Origin: Dastarcus helophoroides
Lineage: Eukaryota > Arthropoda > Insecta > Coleoptera > Bothrideridae
DNA length: 64,000 nt
Direction: 5' to 3'
Assembly (NCBI GenBank): GCA_028583605.1
Contig: CM053335.1
Coordinates: forward strand, 10,360,053-10,424,052
In this document: in pieces, positions 44,013 through 57,400 of the stretch
Layout of the letters: each line of letters begins with the position of its first letter
Numbering within the stretch: position 1 is the stretch's first letter
Position numbers and translations under genes: made by a program
The notes under the pieces: generated by a model
Databases searched by the model: none
The model's input: only the letters and a program-made list of their open reading frames with translations
What the model was told of the DNA's origin: nothing

Positions 44013-47000
44013 ACCATGAATTGGTTTCAACTTTATGTCAATACAGGGGTTAAGCAGTAAGCAGGGTCAATATAAGTCGAAATTGCTTGGCATTTTCGAA
44101 GGTTATTTATTATTTGCAAGACAGCTTCCTCGTCAATTTCGAAGGAATTTATTGTTTTGAAAATGGCAACTAGGGAGCCCATGGTTTACTGCTGTCCATT
44201 CTGTTCTTCCTCTGATAAGGTGCACTAGAGTGGATCTTATTATTTACTTGTGCCGTCCCGTTGGTTTGCTTCAAAGCTCGTCATAACACATCCATTTCAG
44301 GTGAAAGCCTTGGAACAGTTTTTCCCGATAAAAACAGATTTGACAGTTTACTTAAGGATGACAAAAGGTGTTCTTGATATAAAAAAATACCTTTGATGCG
44401 GTATAATTTTTCCACAATTCATTTTATTCAGTTATTTCATCGTTAGTGCGTTAACATATGTTACAGATTATAATTTCTTGTACCTATGAAGTAGTCGAAA
44501 GTTAAGATTAATTTTGTTAAATTTATATGCATAATAATCAAGTGAAACTATAAAAACATTATGCTACATATGTCTCATGCGAAGATAAGTTAACCAAATT
44601 CTAATTTAAGATTTCTATATTATTACAGGTAAAAGCATTGGCTTATTTTAATTGAAGAGAAATTGCTTCTTCTTACTCTATAATTTATTTAAAGATGCGT
44701 GTTTGGGTGCAATTAAAGCCCGAATAAGTACTGTACCAATTTCCAAAGCTGCTTTGTTATTGCTGAAACCGATGGCCAAAGTACGGTACCTTTTACAATT
44801 TTCTGTTCATCAATATTTATCTTCAGTTCCGCCTTTTACTCCTACTGTTCCCAGGGTATTTAGATGCCCTTTCCGAGAGGATTAAACTTAAATAGGATTT
44901 GGTTGACAAAAGCAAAAAGTCTCAAAAATCTGCTGAAGAAAACGACACTAATGTTAATTTAAAAAAGGCTCTCAGAAAACCTGAAGTTTGATATAATAGA
45001 ACAAAAAACGACCCAAAATACTAAATTATTTGAAACTTTCATTTAAATGAACAATTGTCATTTCAATTTCAAGATAACCAAAGACCAGACCGTTCCACCA
45101 AAATTGGCATTTGTAACATTAAAGCACAAAAGTCAAAGGGAGATAAATTGACTAATGCCAAACATTCTACTTAAATATACAGCGGTTGTTTAACTAAAAT
45201 TTTGATGTAGTTTCGAAGATCTAATAAATACGAATCTAATCTAAGAAATGTAGTTTGTAATATCAAATAAAACAGAAACACGATTTCAGTTTGTTCAGAA
45301 GGATTTGTTTATTTATTAGTTTGACCTGCTGCTTAAGTTATGGGGAAGCCCATAACTTAAGCATAATATAAATAATTGTTCTCGAAAAATTTACCAAATT
45401 TAATCCACTTTTTGTGTCGTCCAGTTAATAATATGTCATGAAAGGGGGGAATTTACTGCTTCCGTTGCACATGAACCATGACATAGTTTTAGTATTATAT
45501 CTGGAAGTTTTCAGCCTTAATACAAATACAGCTTTAATGCAAAGGTGATATTTCATCCGTTATATCGTGAAGCAACTGTTTACGGCTCATAAAACAGTTT
45601 TATTCTGTTTGCGAGCCGAAGAAAGTACATTTCCACCGGTCACGGAGGCGATATGCCTTTCATGCACTTACCGAGCGAAGAAAATGTCTTTTCAACTTCA
45701 GCCTGAAGATATCTTGTGTGCATTTCATATGTCAGCATGCGATGTAATCATTTATAATTTCAGGCAATTAAGTTGTAGTGAAAACATGTTTATTAAATTA
45801 ACTAAAAATGAAAGTGTTAAATGGCCATGTCGCCGAAAATTATTAATAAAACACATGTTTCGGAAATTGTTAGTTTTCTGGGAAGACGGCGGAAACTTTT
45901 GCACTAAAAGCTTTTACAACGCCGCCAATGTTAAAATACGACGAACGATGTACAATTTTAATTTACAGTTATTTGTTTTATAGCACCATTGTTACTTGAT
46001 TTGGTATCATTTGGTGAAGACAACGAACGTAAATTACATTTTGGTCTGCACAAATCCACAGTTTCTTTTAAAATTCAAAGATTTTATTTCGTAAGTTTTG
46101 AGTATTCTTGGATTTCTTTAGAATGGAAAAAAAAATTAATAATGTAGGACTCTAGATGTTTTAGATGATCTTTGCATCTTGTTTGCGAAGTAGTGTTATT
46201 TTTATTCATGTTTTTTATTAGCTTTTTCTGCACCAGTTTTTCTAGATTTTCAGCAACCTTTTGTTAAGGAATGGCAATCGCTTATAGATGGTTTTTTAAA
46301 TTACCCTTGATGTTTAAAGGACTTAAATACTTCTTTGAGTATCTAAAACTCTATTTAATATCTCTCTAAAAGTTTCATGTTTTTCTTTTAAATATTTGGA
46401 ACTTTAAGATTTTCCTTGATAAATTCATGCTCTAGGAGAGGGCATATGGATCTAGTAATTAATAAAATGATTATATATAATATAATATATATAATAATTC
46501 AAAGCACTAATAGAATTTTCTAGGGTTGGCGAAAATTTAAAAGTAAGTTTTCAAATTTTATAATCTATTGGTTTTTCTTGGGATTTTTAAACTCCAGATG
46601 AATTTCCTTGGAAGTTTCGCTCTCTAAATAAAGTCTCTTAGTAATTTCCCTCAGAAAAGATGCTTTTTGTGGTAGAGGTAGTTTTCAATTAGGGGTAGCT
46701 AAGCCTCCTCGATATTTAGGGCCCTACATTAGATTCCTTGAAATTTAAGATATCTAAATTACAAATAGAATACGACTTAGACTGTCAAAACCTGGTCCTT
46801 GTTTGGTCCATGTTTTGAATGAAATTCGCGTAACTGATATACTATTCTGATGAAATTAAATAGTTATTAACGATTTAATACTTTAATTAAAAAACACCAA
46901 CAATAATCAATAATTACTAATTAGAAACCTAACTAAAATTGAAATTGGCTAGAAGTTTACGAATGAATAACTGAATGAATAAATGAATGAATCAATGTTT

Positions 47001-47590
47001 GACTGAATTATCAACTTGACTATCTGAAGTTCGGCTGAAGACTTCGATGATGAACACGAAACCTGAGAAGTGAACTCGCGATTTTACGGATTTCGATATC
47101 ACCTGTTTAAAATTGCACCAAGAATGAAAGCATCCGGCTCGAAGGACTGTAGGCTGTCACAATATTACCCTCTGAAAGTGTGAAGTGATTCATAGGCAGC
47201 TGAGCTACCAGAGATTGACCTGCTGACGTTTAGCACGAATTGTCATTTTGAAAAAGTCCAGAGAATGTTATTCTAGTGCACAGAACAATTTGAACAATTA
47301 GTAGCCTCAAGAGTTTGGGAACCAAAGATCTGTTTCAACCTTGTAGATCTCGTAAGTTTCTCCCACTCAATCTAAGTTAGTTTACTTTGAGGTGTATAGC
47401 TTTAGGAGTGTTTACTTAAGAGCTTGGGGCTCTAAATCTTTTTGTGATTTTTTTTTATTCTAAACGAATTTCTTCAAGAATGTTGAGATTTTAATGTTTA
47501 TTATAAAACTTTTATAAAATTATTCTAAGAAAATTGGGTTCCTAGATTAGACATCAAATCTCTGAAGGATTTTTTTATGAGTTCAAAGCA
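44013..47590. other. No gene recognised; first weak traces of the satellite
   Basis: A 138-codon frame at 45567-45983 (plus, non-ATG start possible) and a 77-codon frame at 44652-44885 have no features I recognise. From about 46250 short phrases reminiscent of the satellite appear (CTTTAAAT, CTAAAACTCT). A family-2 repeat fragment lies at 45065-45105. Confidence 0.4.
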
Positions 47591-47599
47591 ACAATGCAA

Positions 47600-50500
47600 T
47601 TTTAAAGCTGATTTTTAAAGAACTGACTGCTCTAAATTAACTTTTTTATGATTCAAGAAATTTTAAGTGGAAAATTTTAATTAAGTTTACTTAAAAATTA
47701 AAGATTTAAAATTTATTTTACGATTCTTCCAAGAATTGAAAGTCGTAGATGAATTTCTTTTAATTTTTGGGACTTTAAATGAGGTTTCTTGATGGTTTTT
47801 TAAAATAAATTCCTTTGGATTTTCACAACTCTAGATCCTTTAGTAATTTAAATATACAGATGATGGAATTTTAATTTTTAAAATTCCAAGAATACTTGCA
47901 TCTAAAGCTCTTTGAGTTTTCTCGAAAGTTCAGCTCGATAGAAGAGTTTTCTGACCAGTTTCCGAGCTGTTTTTTTGAATAACTGATCAAACTTTCTCAG
48001 GATTTAAGAAATTTAAATTGCAAGCTCCGAATTCTAATTAAGCTGTCTTAAAAATGCAACCCTGGAATTTCACATGTTAAAATTACAAGGATGCTTGCAT
48101 TGAAAGCTATTTCAGCTTTCTCGAAAGTTCAACTCTAACTCTAACTTCTCGAACTAGTTTTGGGGCTATTTTTTGAATAACTGACCAAATTTTCTAAGAA
48201 TTTAAGAAATTCAAGTTGCAAACTCAGAACTCTAATTAGGTTTTCTTTAAAATTCAAGCCTCCAAACTTCTTTTAAGTTTCTTTCAAAGATTGAAAGTTG
48301 TGGATGGAGTTTCATTTTTGGGACTTTAAATAAGGTTTCTTGATAGTTTTTTGAATGAATCCCTCTGGACTTTTACAACTCTAGATCCTTTAGTAATTTA
48401 GATGTGCAGATCAATTTTTTGTGGAATTTCACATGTTAAAATTGCAAGGATGCTTGCATTGAAAGCTATTTCAGCTTTCTCGAAAGTTCAACTCTAACTC
48501 TAACTTCTCGAACTAGTTTTGGGGCTATTTTTTGAATAACTGACCAAATTTTCTAAGAATTTAAGAAATTCAAGTTGCAATCTCAGAACTCTAATTGAGT
48601 TTTCTTTGAAATGCAAGCCTTCAAACTTCTTTTAAGTTTCTTCTAAGAATTAAAAGGCGTCGAAGGAGTTTTTTTTTCATTTTTTGGACTTTAAATGAGG
48701 TTTTGATAGTTTTTTGAATAAATCCCTCTGGACCTTCACAACTCTAAATCCTTTGGTAATTTAGATGTGCAGATCAGTTTTTTTTTGGAGTTTTACATAT
48801 TTAAATTTCAAGGATCCTTGCATCTAAAACTCTTTGAGCTTCGTCAAAAGTTCAATTCTAGAGAAGACTTCTCGGCCTAGTTTTGGGGCTATTTTTTGAA
48901 TCACTGACCAAACTTTCTCAAGATTTAAGAAATTCAAATTGCAATCACAGAACTCTAATTGAGATTTTTTTAAAATGGAAGCCGTCAAACTTCTTTAAAG
49001 TTTCTTCTAAGAATTAAAAGGCGTGAAAGAACTTTTTTTTCATTTTTTGGACTTTAAATGAGGTTTTGATAGTTTTTTGAATAAATCCCTCTGGACCTTC
49101 ACAACTCTAAATCCTTTGGTAATTTAGATGTGCAGATCAGTTTTTTTTTGGAGTTTTACATATTTAAATTTCAAGGATCCTTGCATCTAAAACTCTTTGA
49201 GCTTTCTCAAAAGTTCAACTCTATAGAAGACTTCTCAAACTAGTTTTGAGGCTGACCAAACTTTCTCAGGATTTAGGAAATTCAAATTGCAAGCTCTGAA
49301 TTCTCATTAAGCTGTCTTAAAAATGCAACCCTTCAAACTTCTTTTAAAATTCTTCTAAGAATTAAAGGGCGTGGATGGAGTTTCTTTTCATTTTTGGGGC
49401 TTTAAATGAGGTTTCTTGATAGTTTTTTAAATGAATCCCTCTGGACTTTTACAACTCTAAATCCTTTAGTAATTAAGATGTACAGATAAGTTTATTTTGG
49501 AATTTTACATGTTCAAATTGCAAGGATGCTTGCATCTAAAACGCTTTGACCTTCGTCAAAAATTTAACTCTAGAGAAGAATACTCGAACCAGTTTTGGGG
49601 CTATTTTTTGAATAACTGACCAAACTTTCTCAAGATTTAGGAAATTCAAATTGCAATCGCAGAACTCTAATTGAGTTTTCTTTAAAACGCAAGCCTTCAA
49701 ACTTCTTTTAAGTTTCTTCTAAGATTTAAAAGGCGTGTAAGAACTTTTTTTTCATTTTTTGGTCTTTGAATGAGGTTTTCTGATAGTTTTTTTAAATAAA
49801 TCCCTCTGGAGCTTCACAATTCTAGATCCTTTAGTAATTTAGATGTGCAGATCAGTTTTTTTGGAATTCTACATGTTTAAATTCCAAGGATCCTTGCATC
49901 TAAAACTCTTTGAGCTTCTCAAAAGTTCAACTCTATAGAAGACTTCTCAAACTAGTTTTGGGGCTATTTTTTGAATAACTGACCAAACTTTCCCAGGATT
50001 TAAGAAATTCAAATTGCAAACTCAGAACTCTAATTAAGTTTTCTTTAAAATGCAAGCCTTCAAATTTCTTTTAAGTTTCTTCTAAGAATTAAAAGGCGTG
50101 GATGGAGTTTCTTTTCATTTTTGGGACTTTAAATGAGGTTTCTTGATAGTTTTTCAAATGAATTCCTCTAAACCTTCACAATTCTAAATCCTTTACTAAT
50201 TTATATGTGCAGATAAGTTTTTTTTGGATTTTAAATGTTAAAATTGCAAGGAAAAGCTCTTTGAGCTACCTCGAAAGTTCAGCTCTATAGAAGACTTCTC
50301 GAACTAGTTTTGGGGCTACTTTTTGAAACACTGACCAAACTTTCTCAGGATTTAAGAAATTCAAATTGCAATCACAGAACTCTAATTGAGATTTTTTTAA
50401 AATGGAAGCCGTCAAACTTCTTTAAAGTTTCTTCTAAGAATTAAAAGGCGTGGAAGAACTTTATTTTTTATTTTTTGGACTTTAAATGAGGTTTCCTGAT

Positions 50501-52250
50501 AGTTTTTTTGAATAAATCCTTCTGGACCTTCACAATTCTAGATCCTTTAGTAATTTAAATGTGCAGATAAGTTTTTTTGCAGTTTTACATGTTTAAATTC
50601 CAAGGATACTTGCATCTAAAGCTCTTTGAGCTTTCTCAAAAGTTCTACTTTATAGAAGACTTCTCGAACTAGTTTTGGGGCTATTTTTTGAATAACTGAC
50701 AAAACTTTCTCAGGATTTAAGAAATTTAAATTGCAATCTCAGAACTCTTATTGAGTTTTCTTTAAAATGCGAGCCTTCAAATTTTTTTTTTTATTTTTTG
50801 GACTTTAAATGAGGTTTCCTGATAGTTTTTTTGAATACATTTTTCTGGACCTTCACAATTCTAGATCCTTTAGTAATTTAAATGTGCAGATAAGTTTTTT
50901 TGCAGTTTTACGTGTTAAAATTGCAAGGATGCTTGCATTTAAAGCTCTTTCAGCTTCCTCGAAAGTTCAACTCTAACTCTAACTTCTCGAACTAGTTTTG
51001 GGGCTATTTTTTGAATAACTGACCAAACTTTCTTAGGATTTAAAAAATTCAAGTTGCAATCTCCGAACTCTAATTGAGTTTTCTTTAAAATGCAAGCCTT
51101 TAAACTTCTTTTAAGTTTCTTCTAAGAAATAAAAGTCGTGGATGGAGTTTCTTTTCATTTTTGGGACTTTAAATGAGGTTTCTTAAAAGTTTTTTGAATG
51201 AATCCTTCTGGACCTTCACAACTCTAGATCCTTTGGTAATTAAGATGTGCAGATAAGTTTATTTTGGAATTTTACATGTTAAAATTGCAAGGATGCTTGT
51301 ATCTAAAGCTCTTTGAGTTTCCTCGAAAGTTCAACTCTATAGAAGACTTCTCGAACTAGTTTTGGGGCTTTGGTTGAACGAACTGGTCCTTGGTTAATTT
51401 CAAAAATTGAAATACAGAAACGCATTAAAGCAACCTTTGTTGTGTTTTTTAATCTTTCTTGGTTTCAGGGGGCAAGTTCTGTATTTAAATTTTTTAGGTT
51501 TGGGGCTATTTTTTGAATAACTGACCAAACTTTCTCAGGATTTAAAAAATTCAAATTGCAAGCTTTGAATTCTATTAAAAATGCAAGCCTTTAAACTTCT
51601 TTTGGGTTTTTTCTAAAATTTAAAAGGCGTGGATGGAGTCTCCTTTCTTTTTTGGGACTTTAAATGAGGTTTCTTGATAGTTTTTTAAATTAATCCCTCT
51701 GGACTTTCACAACTCTAAATCCTTTAGTAATTTAGATGTGCAGATAAGTTTTTTTTTGAATTTTACATGTTTAAATTCCAATGATACTTGCATCTAAAAC
51801 TCTTTCAGCTTCCTCAAAAGCTTAAATCTATAGAAGACTTCTCGAACTAGTTTTGGTGCTATTTTTTGAATAACTGACCAAACTTTCTCGGGATTTAGGG
51901 TATTTAAATTACAAGCTCAGAATTCTAATTAACCTTTCTTTAAAATGCAAGCCTTCAAACTTCTTTTAAGTTTCTTCTAATAATTAACAGTCGTAGATGG
52001 AATTTGTTTTAATTTTTGGGGCTCTAAATTAGTTTTCTAAGTTTTCTCTAAAATTTTGCTGCTCTAGATGAATTACTTTACTCCTTTAGAAGTATAGTTA
52101 AGTTACTTTGGACTTTACCACTTTAAAATTCGAAGGATACTTGCATTTAAATCTCTTTGAGTTTCCTCAAGAGTTCAGGTCCTCGGAAAAGTCCTTCTTG
52201 GGCCTACAGAACTGTTTCTCAATTTTATTGCAATTTAAGAATTCTTATTT
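47600..52250. repeat. Satellite-like array, unit about 360 bp, about 12 units
   Basis: The phrase TTTTTTGAATAACTGACCAA recurs at about 47970, 48168, 48528, 48892, 49605, 49968, 50320, 50685, 51009, 51515 and 51865. Most steps are 350-365 bases; outliers reflect deletions and one 129-base insertion. Units differ by scattered substitutions, so the array is old but still uniform. No frames of note. Confidence 0.9.
51370..51498. mobile_element. 129-bp insertion in the satellite with 9-bp target duplication
   Basis: It interrupts a satellite unit exactly. The target TTTGGGGCT is present on both sides (51361-51369 and 51499-51507), and other units carry it once. The insert consists of family-2 repeat sequence, with its first part forward (GAACTGGTCCTTGG) and the rest in reverse orientation (TCTTTCTTGGTTTCAGGGGG), so it is itself an inverted composite. 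Confidence 0.9.
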
Positions 52251-52479
52251 AAGGTTGTAACATTTCAAATGTTTATTATTCGCATTTTTAAGAAGTTAAA
52301 CGCTATAAAACTGTTAATCCAAATTTGAGACTGGGATGGGGAACCTGCGGCCTCTTAGGATCTTCTTAAAGAAGTTTTCATAAAATCAAGACGCAAAGTT
52401 TAAATTTAAAGAGAAAAGAGTATGAGGAAACTGTCGCGTGATTTAAAAGACAAGTTAAGTTTATTATCTAATAAAAAAT

Positions 52480-53900
52480 CCAAATTTCAGTCTTAGGCTC
52501 AAAATATCGATTTTTTTTAGGAATTTTGTACTTTCAAAGAAAGAGTCAAATATTTCAGTGGTCAAAATTCTTAGTTATCAAAATTCTTGTCTAGTTTTGA
52601 AAGAAAAAGTCAAATTATTGAACGGTAAGACATGAAATTTTGAATGTTTTGCTATTTCCTCAAAACACCAAGTTCAAACTTTTTATTATTTCAGAATTGA
52701 AGTCAGTATTTTTAGAATAAGTCTTCTTGACAACTTCATTTATAAAAGAAAATGTTCTCGAAATTTCAACTTCAATCTCAAAATTCTTTTACAGGGGAGT
52801 TTAAATTTTCAGTTAAGAATTTGATTTTTCGAAATTTCATTAATGTTGTGAATTTCAACTTAAAATTCCCAAATTAAAAATTTGTATTTTTCACAAGTTT
52901 AATTGTTAGAAATCTCGATCCTTTCTCAAAATTTTGTGTTAAAATTAGAATTTTATTTTTGTAAATTTAGGGTTTATCTCAAAATGTTATTTTTTTCTGA
53001 AAATATGGATCTTAGGTTTAACATTTTTAAATTCGCAAATTCGCGAATTTATTTCAGATATTCTAAAAATCGAAATTTAGAATGAAGGCGTCTAAATTTA
53101 AAAAATCTGAATTTACTAAATAAAGCAAATTTTTCTCAAATTTCGAAAGTTTTTTTATAAATTTTGAGTTCAAACTGAGAATTCAGATACACTGCTTAAA
53201 GCTAAAAATTGCAATTTCGAGCAAAAATTTGAAATTTCCGAATTTTGCTTATCAAAAATCTAGGAAGAACTTTTGAGACTAAATTAAAAATTTCCTATTT
53301 TAGATCGAAATTTCTAAATTTAAATCGAAATTTTTTTTAGCAATTTCTAGGTTTATTCAAAATTTTGAATTTTTAAACCCTCCAGCTTACTAGTGATAAA
53401 ATTGTTACATTTCCAAAAGATGTTGTATTATGATATTTTCCTTTAAGCTTAAAATTATTATTTTGTTATTTATTTCAGTAATTTAGTATTGTCAAGCATT
53501 TAAAAATTTTTTATCTAAATTTTAAATGTAACTTAAAAATTGTTGATATTTTTCGTAAAGCTTAAGTTTCATTGTAAATTTAAATTCGAAATTTCGAAAT
53601 TATATACGCAATTTTGAACATAAACTTAAAATTTAAATGTGTAACTCAAAATTGCGAGACTAAGATCGATATCTGAGATCTGAGTCATAATTTTGTGTTA
53701 AAATTAGAGTTTCATTGTTATAAATTTAGAGTTTATCTATAAATTTGACTTTTTTCTGTAAATATGCACTTTAACATTTCTAGATTCGTAAATTTGCAAA
53801 TTGACGAGTATTTTACAAATTTTAAAAGTCAAAATTTAGAGTCAAAAGCGTTTAAACTTAAATAAAATCTTAAGATACTAAAAAAAATTGACTCTTCATT
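52480..53900. repeat. Degenerate AAATTTCGA/TTTCAACT array
   Basis: AT-rich, with loosely repeated AAATTTCGAATTT and CAAAATTTTG phrases, similar to the other arrays but more decayed. No gene. Confidence 0.6.
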
Positions 53901-53953
53901 AATTCATCAAATTACTATTTAATTAAAGCATAACTCCCTTGGTGTAAGTCAAT

Positions 53954-53999
53954 TTCAAAACTAACACGCGCATGTTCACATGCGCGTGTTAGTTTTGAA
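53954..53999. repeat. Perfect palindrome 1, 21-base arms
   Basis: Arms 53954-53974 and 53979-53999 are perfectly complementary (AACTAACACGCGCATG inward) with loop TTCA. CG-rich in AT-rich surroundings. Confidence 0.97.
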
Positions 54000-54037
54000 G
54001 ATTTTCAGGCGCAGCCTGAAGGCTGCGCCTGAAAATC
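54000..54037. repeat. Perfect palindrome 2, 17-base arms, abutting palindrome 1
   Basis: Arms 54000-54016 and 54021-54037 (TTTTCAGGCGCAGCC inward) with loop TGAA. It starts at the base after palindrome 1 ends. Both loops have 4 bases, and TGAA is the complement of TTCA. Confidence 0.97.
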
Positions 54038-54387
54038 CTACTGAAATCGATAAGGGCGGCTCGCTATGTGTAATCTCAACACACCGCACACCAAAACGCT
54101 TATTTCTGCTTAACGTCTGTTTAGTTCACCGTGTCGTTGCGGCCTAAATTAGCTTTGTACCCAAAATATTGTCGCAAATCATCGGTGGCAACCCTATCAT
54201 TATCAGTTGCGATATAACTTGCAAGCGGACGTCCGGCAGAAGCACGAAGTGATACCCCATGCCTGCAATCTGCTAAGGAAACCAGACGATCATAGCTAGT
54301 AGAAGCAGCTACATTTTGATAATTCTTTAAAATAGACTGTAAACCAAATTCTTTAATTGGTTTGGTGAATTCAATCGGCGGAGTATC
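54038..54387 (+). promoter_or_regulatory. Probable promoter and 5' UTR of the tetraspanin
   Basis: A CG-richer stretch before the start codon. It has AAATCGATAAG (resembling the insect DRE) at 54044 and GTTTAGTTC near 54119, which could serve as initiator. An in-frame TAA at 54340-54342 precedes the ATG. It also contains GGTGGCAACCCTA at 54184-54196, identical to the P-like terminal repeat. Confidence 0.45.
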
Positions 54388-54465
54388 ATGACGAAACAAC
54401 TTCAAACTGTTGCCGCAATGGCATGTATGAAGAGCTTGTTGATGGTTTTTAATTTTATCTTTTGG
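54388..54465 (+). CDS. Tetraspanin exon 1 (start, TM1)
   Basis: MTKQLQTVAAMACMKSLLMV then FNFIFW, ending at the strong donor GTAAGT. KSLLMVFNFIFW matches the family's KTLLxxYxFxFW entry to TM1. Confidence 0.85.
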
Positions 54466-57400
54466 GTAAGTGTGCCATATGCGATTTGGTGGAATTTCAT
54501 CTTATGTATACCAAGAGTGCGATAAATGGATACTCATTTTAATAACTTAATGATTGATGAAACACATATGGAACCAAGCTGGAGCGACTAACTGTAACTT
54601 GTGATAGTTTTTTTCATTTTTAATGCAATAATTAATGAAATGAATTATGGAAAACAACAATTATCTTTTGAGATGCTTCAGGCGTTACTGATAACTTTTT
54701 ATATCATGCGATATGATTATTATATTTAATTAGAAAGGATACGCACATTTTTAATTTAAATTTACTGTTACCGCTTCTATGTTTACGCTTAAGCAACGTC
54801 GGGTTTTTTATTGGTTTGGACTTAATAAGTCAAATTTTAATACGACCATCTGATTTCAGATTTCTGGAATTGCGATTCTAGCCATTGGAATATGGATGCA
54901 AGTCGAACTATACAAATACATGGAAATGAGTTCAGACTTTTCTGATACTCTCCCGTATGTGCTAATAGGAACTGGGGCTCTAATAATCCTGATAGGCTCC
55001 TTAGCTTGCTGCTGCACTGTCAAGGGTCAACCGGTGCTGCTATATGTGGTAAGATCACTAGAATATTTCTCTGCAGTCATTGGCCCAATCCGTAGCTCGC
55101 GAGATACATATGGCTCGCAGAGACTTTGGATGTGGCTCGTAAAAACTTTGGATGTGGCTCGTACAAACTTTGCATGTGGCTGGTAGAAACTTTGGATGTG
55201 GCTCACAGAAACTTTGGATGTGGCTCTCGACTTCTATGAATTTATTTAGTAAATCCCCCACATTAAAGTCAAAACTGGAAAAAAGTCGAAATTTCGATTT
55301 TAAAGTTGAAATGGGCAGAAAAAATTTAATATTTTAGCATTAAAGTGAAGTGGGACAAAAGTCGAAAATTCTGGACATTATCCGAAATAAATTTATTTAA
55401 AAAAATCCATTTGTCAAACTTTAAGTTTGAACTCGAAATTTTGAAAAAAATCCGACAGAAGAACTAAAAATTGATAAATGGGATTTTAAAAACTATAATT
55501 TTCAACTTTAAAATTAAACTTCTAAGATCAACGTCAACATTTATATATAAAACTCATGCATTACAAAAATAGTCTGGAATTTTCGACTCTTCAAATAAAA
55601 GGATGTCAATGTTGAAAAAAAATTAATTTAAAAGTCGTAATTTTCTTGTTTCAGTATGGAGGATTCCTAGCTGTTGTATTCGTCTTAGAATTGGGTGCCG
55701 GAGTATCAGTTTTTGCTAACAGGAATAAATTGACAGAAGGCTTTGATAAGGGAATATCTGACGCTATGTCCAATTACTACAACGATTCCAGCCACATAGG
55801 ACACAATTTCGATTACATTCAAAAAACTGTAAGTTTTTACTTGTTTATTTAAAATTAATTTCAACTGAATGCTCATTGCGGCTTGGAGAAATTTGCAAAA
55901 AGGGCAAATTCTAGTTGTGTAACAATCTGAGCTAATAAATTTGAGTTTATAAATTAATTTTATTGCGTTTCACGGTTCGACTTGGTTCCGATATATTTCT
56001 TTTCTTGGCTTAACATTACGGTCATTCAACTTGGCTCGTTCTGTGTAAAATTGTTCTGATTTACGTAATCCAACAACAAATTACCTGAAAGGTAGACCTT
56101 ATTACATTAATTAAAGCAATAATAACAAAGCTGACTGCATTGGTATAGCACCGCGAAATATTTTAATGCATTTTGGAGACTACTGCTTAATATAGAAATA
56201 GATATAATGCATTGCCTACCTGGGCATGTAAATGTGTAATAAATTACCTGATGTCATCGAAAATTTAACTACTTTTTTTTAATTTCCCTTTTAAAACTGA
56301 AACTTTCTGTTTTTTTTCTCAATTTCGACTTTAAAATCTAAATTTCGATCTTTGACAATTCGTGTTTTTTCCCAATATAACGACTTTATATCTGTTTAGA
56401 GGGATTCTTTTAAATTGCGAGTTTAAACTTAATTTTTTTGGATATTCTCTGTATTCTTTACATTTTTCCTAAAATCTCGACTCTTAAAGGCAAAAACTAA
56501 CACTTATTTTGACCCAGTAGGTGGTAGACTGGAACTTTCAGTCGTCCGAGGTAGTACCACCCCACGTATCACTAGGAGGCGGTGAAATGATCTTACATCA
56601 TGTTTCCGCCTCTGACACGTGAGTCAGTTTCTGCTATTCTTCTTTCTTCTTTTTTCATCCTGTCCTTATACTTATTCCCTTTTTTCATCTACTCTGATTT
56701 TTTTCTTCTAATTATTAAAAACAAAGATGACGGATTCTCTTCGTGCAAAAAATTCCGCACGTAAACTACCTTCCCGTTCGGATGTCCGGGTGGAGGGTGT
56801 ACGAGGGAATCCAAAATCGACGAATGATTTAAATGTACCACGGGCCAAGTTTCTTTCAAACAATTCATTCAAAATTCAATTCTGTAACGTTCGGGGTCTA
56901 AACTCAAATCTAAACTCGGTTCATCAACACCTTCAAAAGGAAAGACCCGATGTGCTGTCTCTGACAGAAACCTAAGTCTCCTCATCCATCAATACAGTTC
57001 ATTTGCTTTGCCCTAACTACGACTTGCACAAAAAATTTCGACACAAGAGGGGAATTTGTGCTTTTACGCGAAGCGACCTGTTCTGTCAACGAGAAGAAGC
57101 ACTGGAATCTGCTGATCATGATGTGATTTGACTGAAAATCTGCTCCAAAAACGAAGTAATATTCATTTGTTCACTTTATTTGTCTCCAAACGATCCCTCA
57201 TACAGACAGCTCTTCTCTTATCTCTCCGTAACCTTTGATCACCTACAAACGAATTGTCCAAAAGCTGAGGTTGTCTTTCTCGGTGACTTCAACATACACA
57301 ACATCCCCTGGTTAAGGTTTTCTTCCCGAACTGACGACGCGGGAAGGCTGGCAGAGGCTTTCGCCATCACTTATCACTTGTGGACTATCGTAATTAGTTG

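Noticed and set aside
45567..45983. 138-codon open frame
   Set aside because: No recognisable motif, doubtful start codon and no intron or poly(A) context. Kept only as a remark in the region entry.
54121..54405. 94-codon minus-strand frame upstream of the tetraspanin
   Set aside because: It overlaps the probable promoter and first tetraspanin exon on the other strand, with no recognisable domain.
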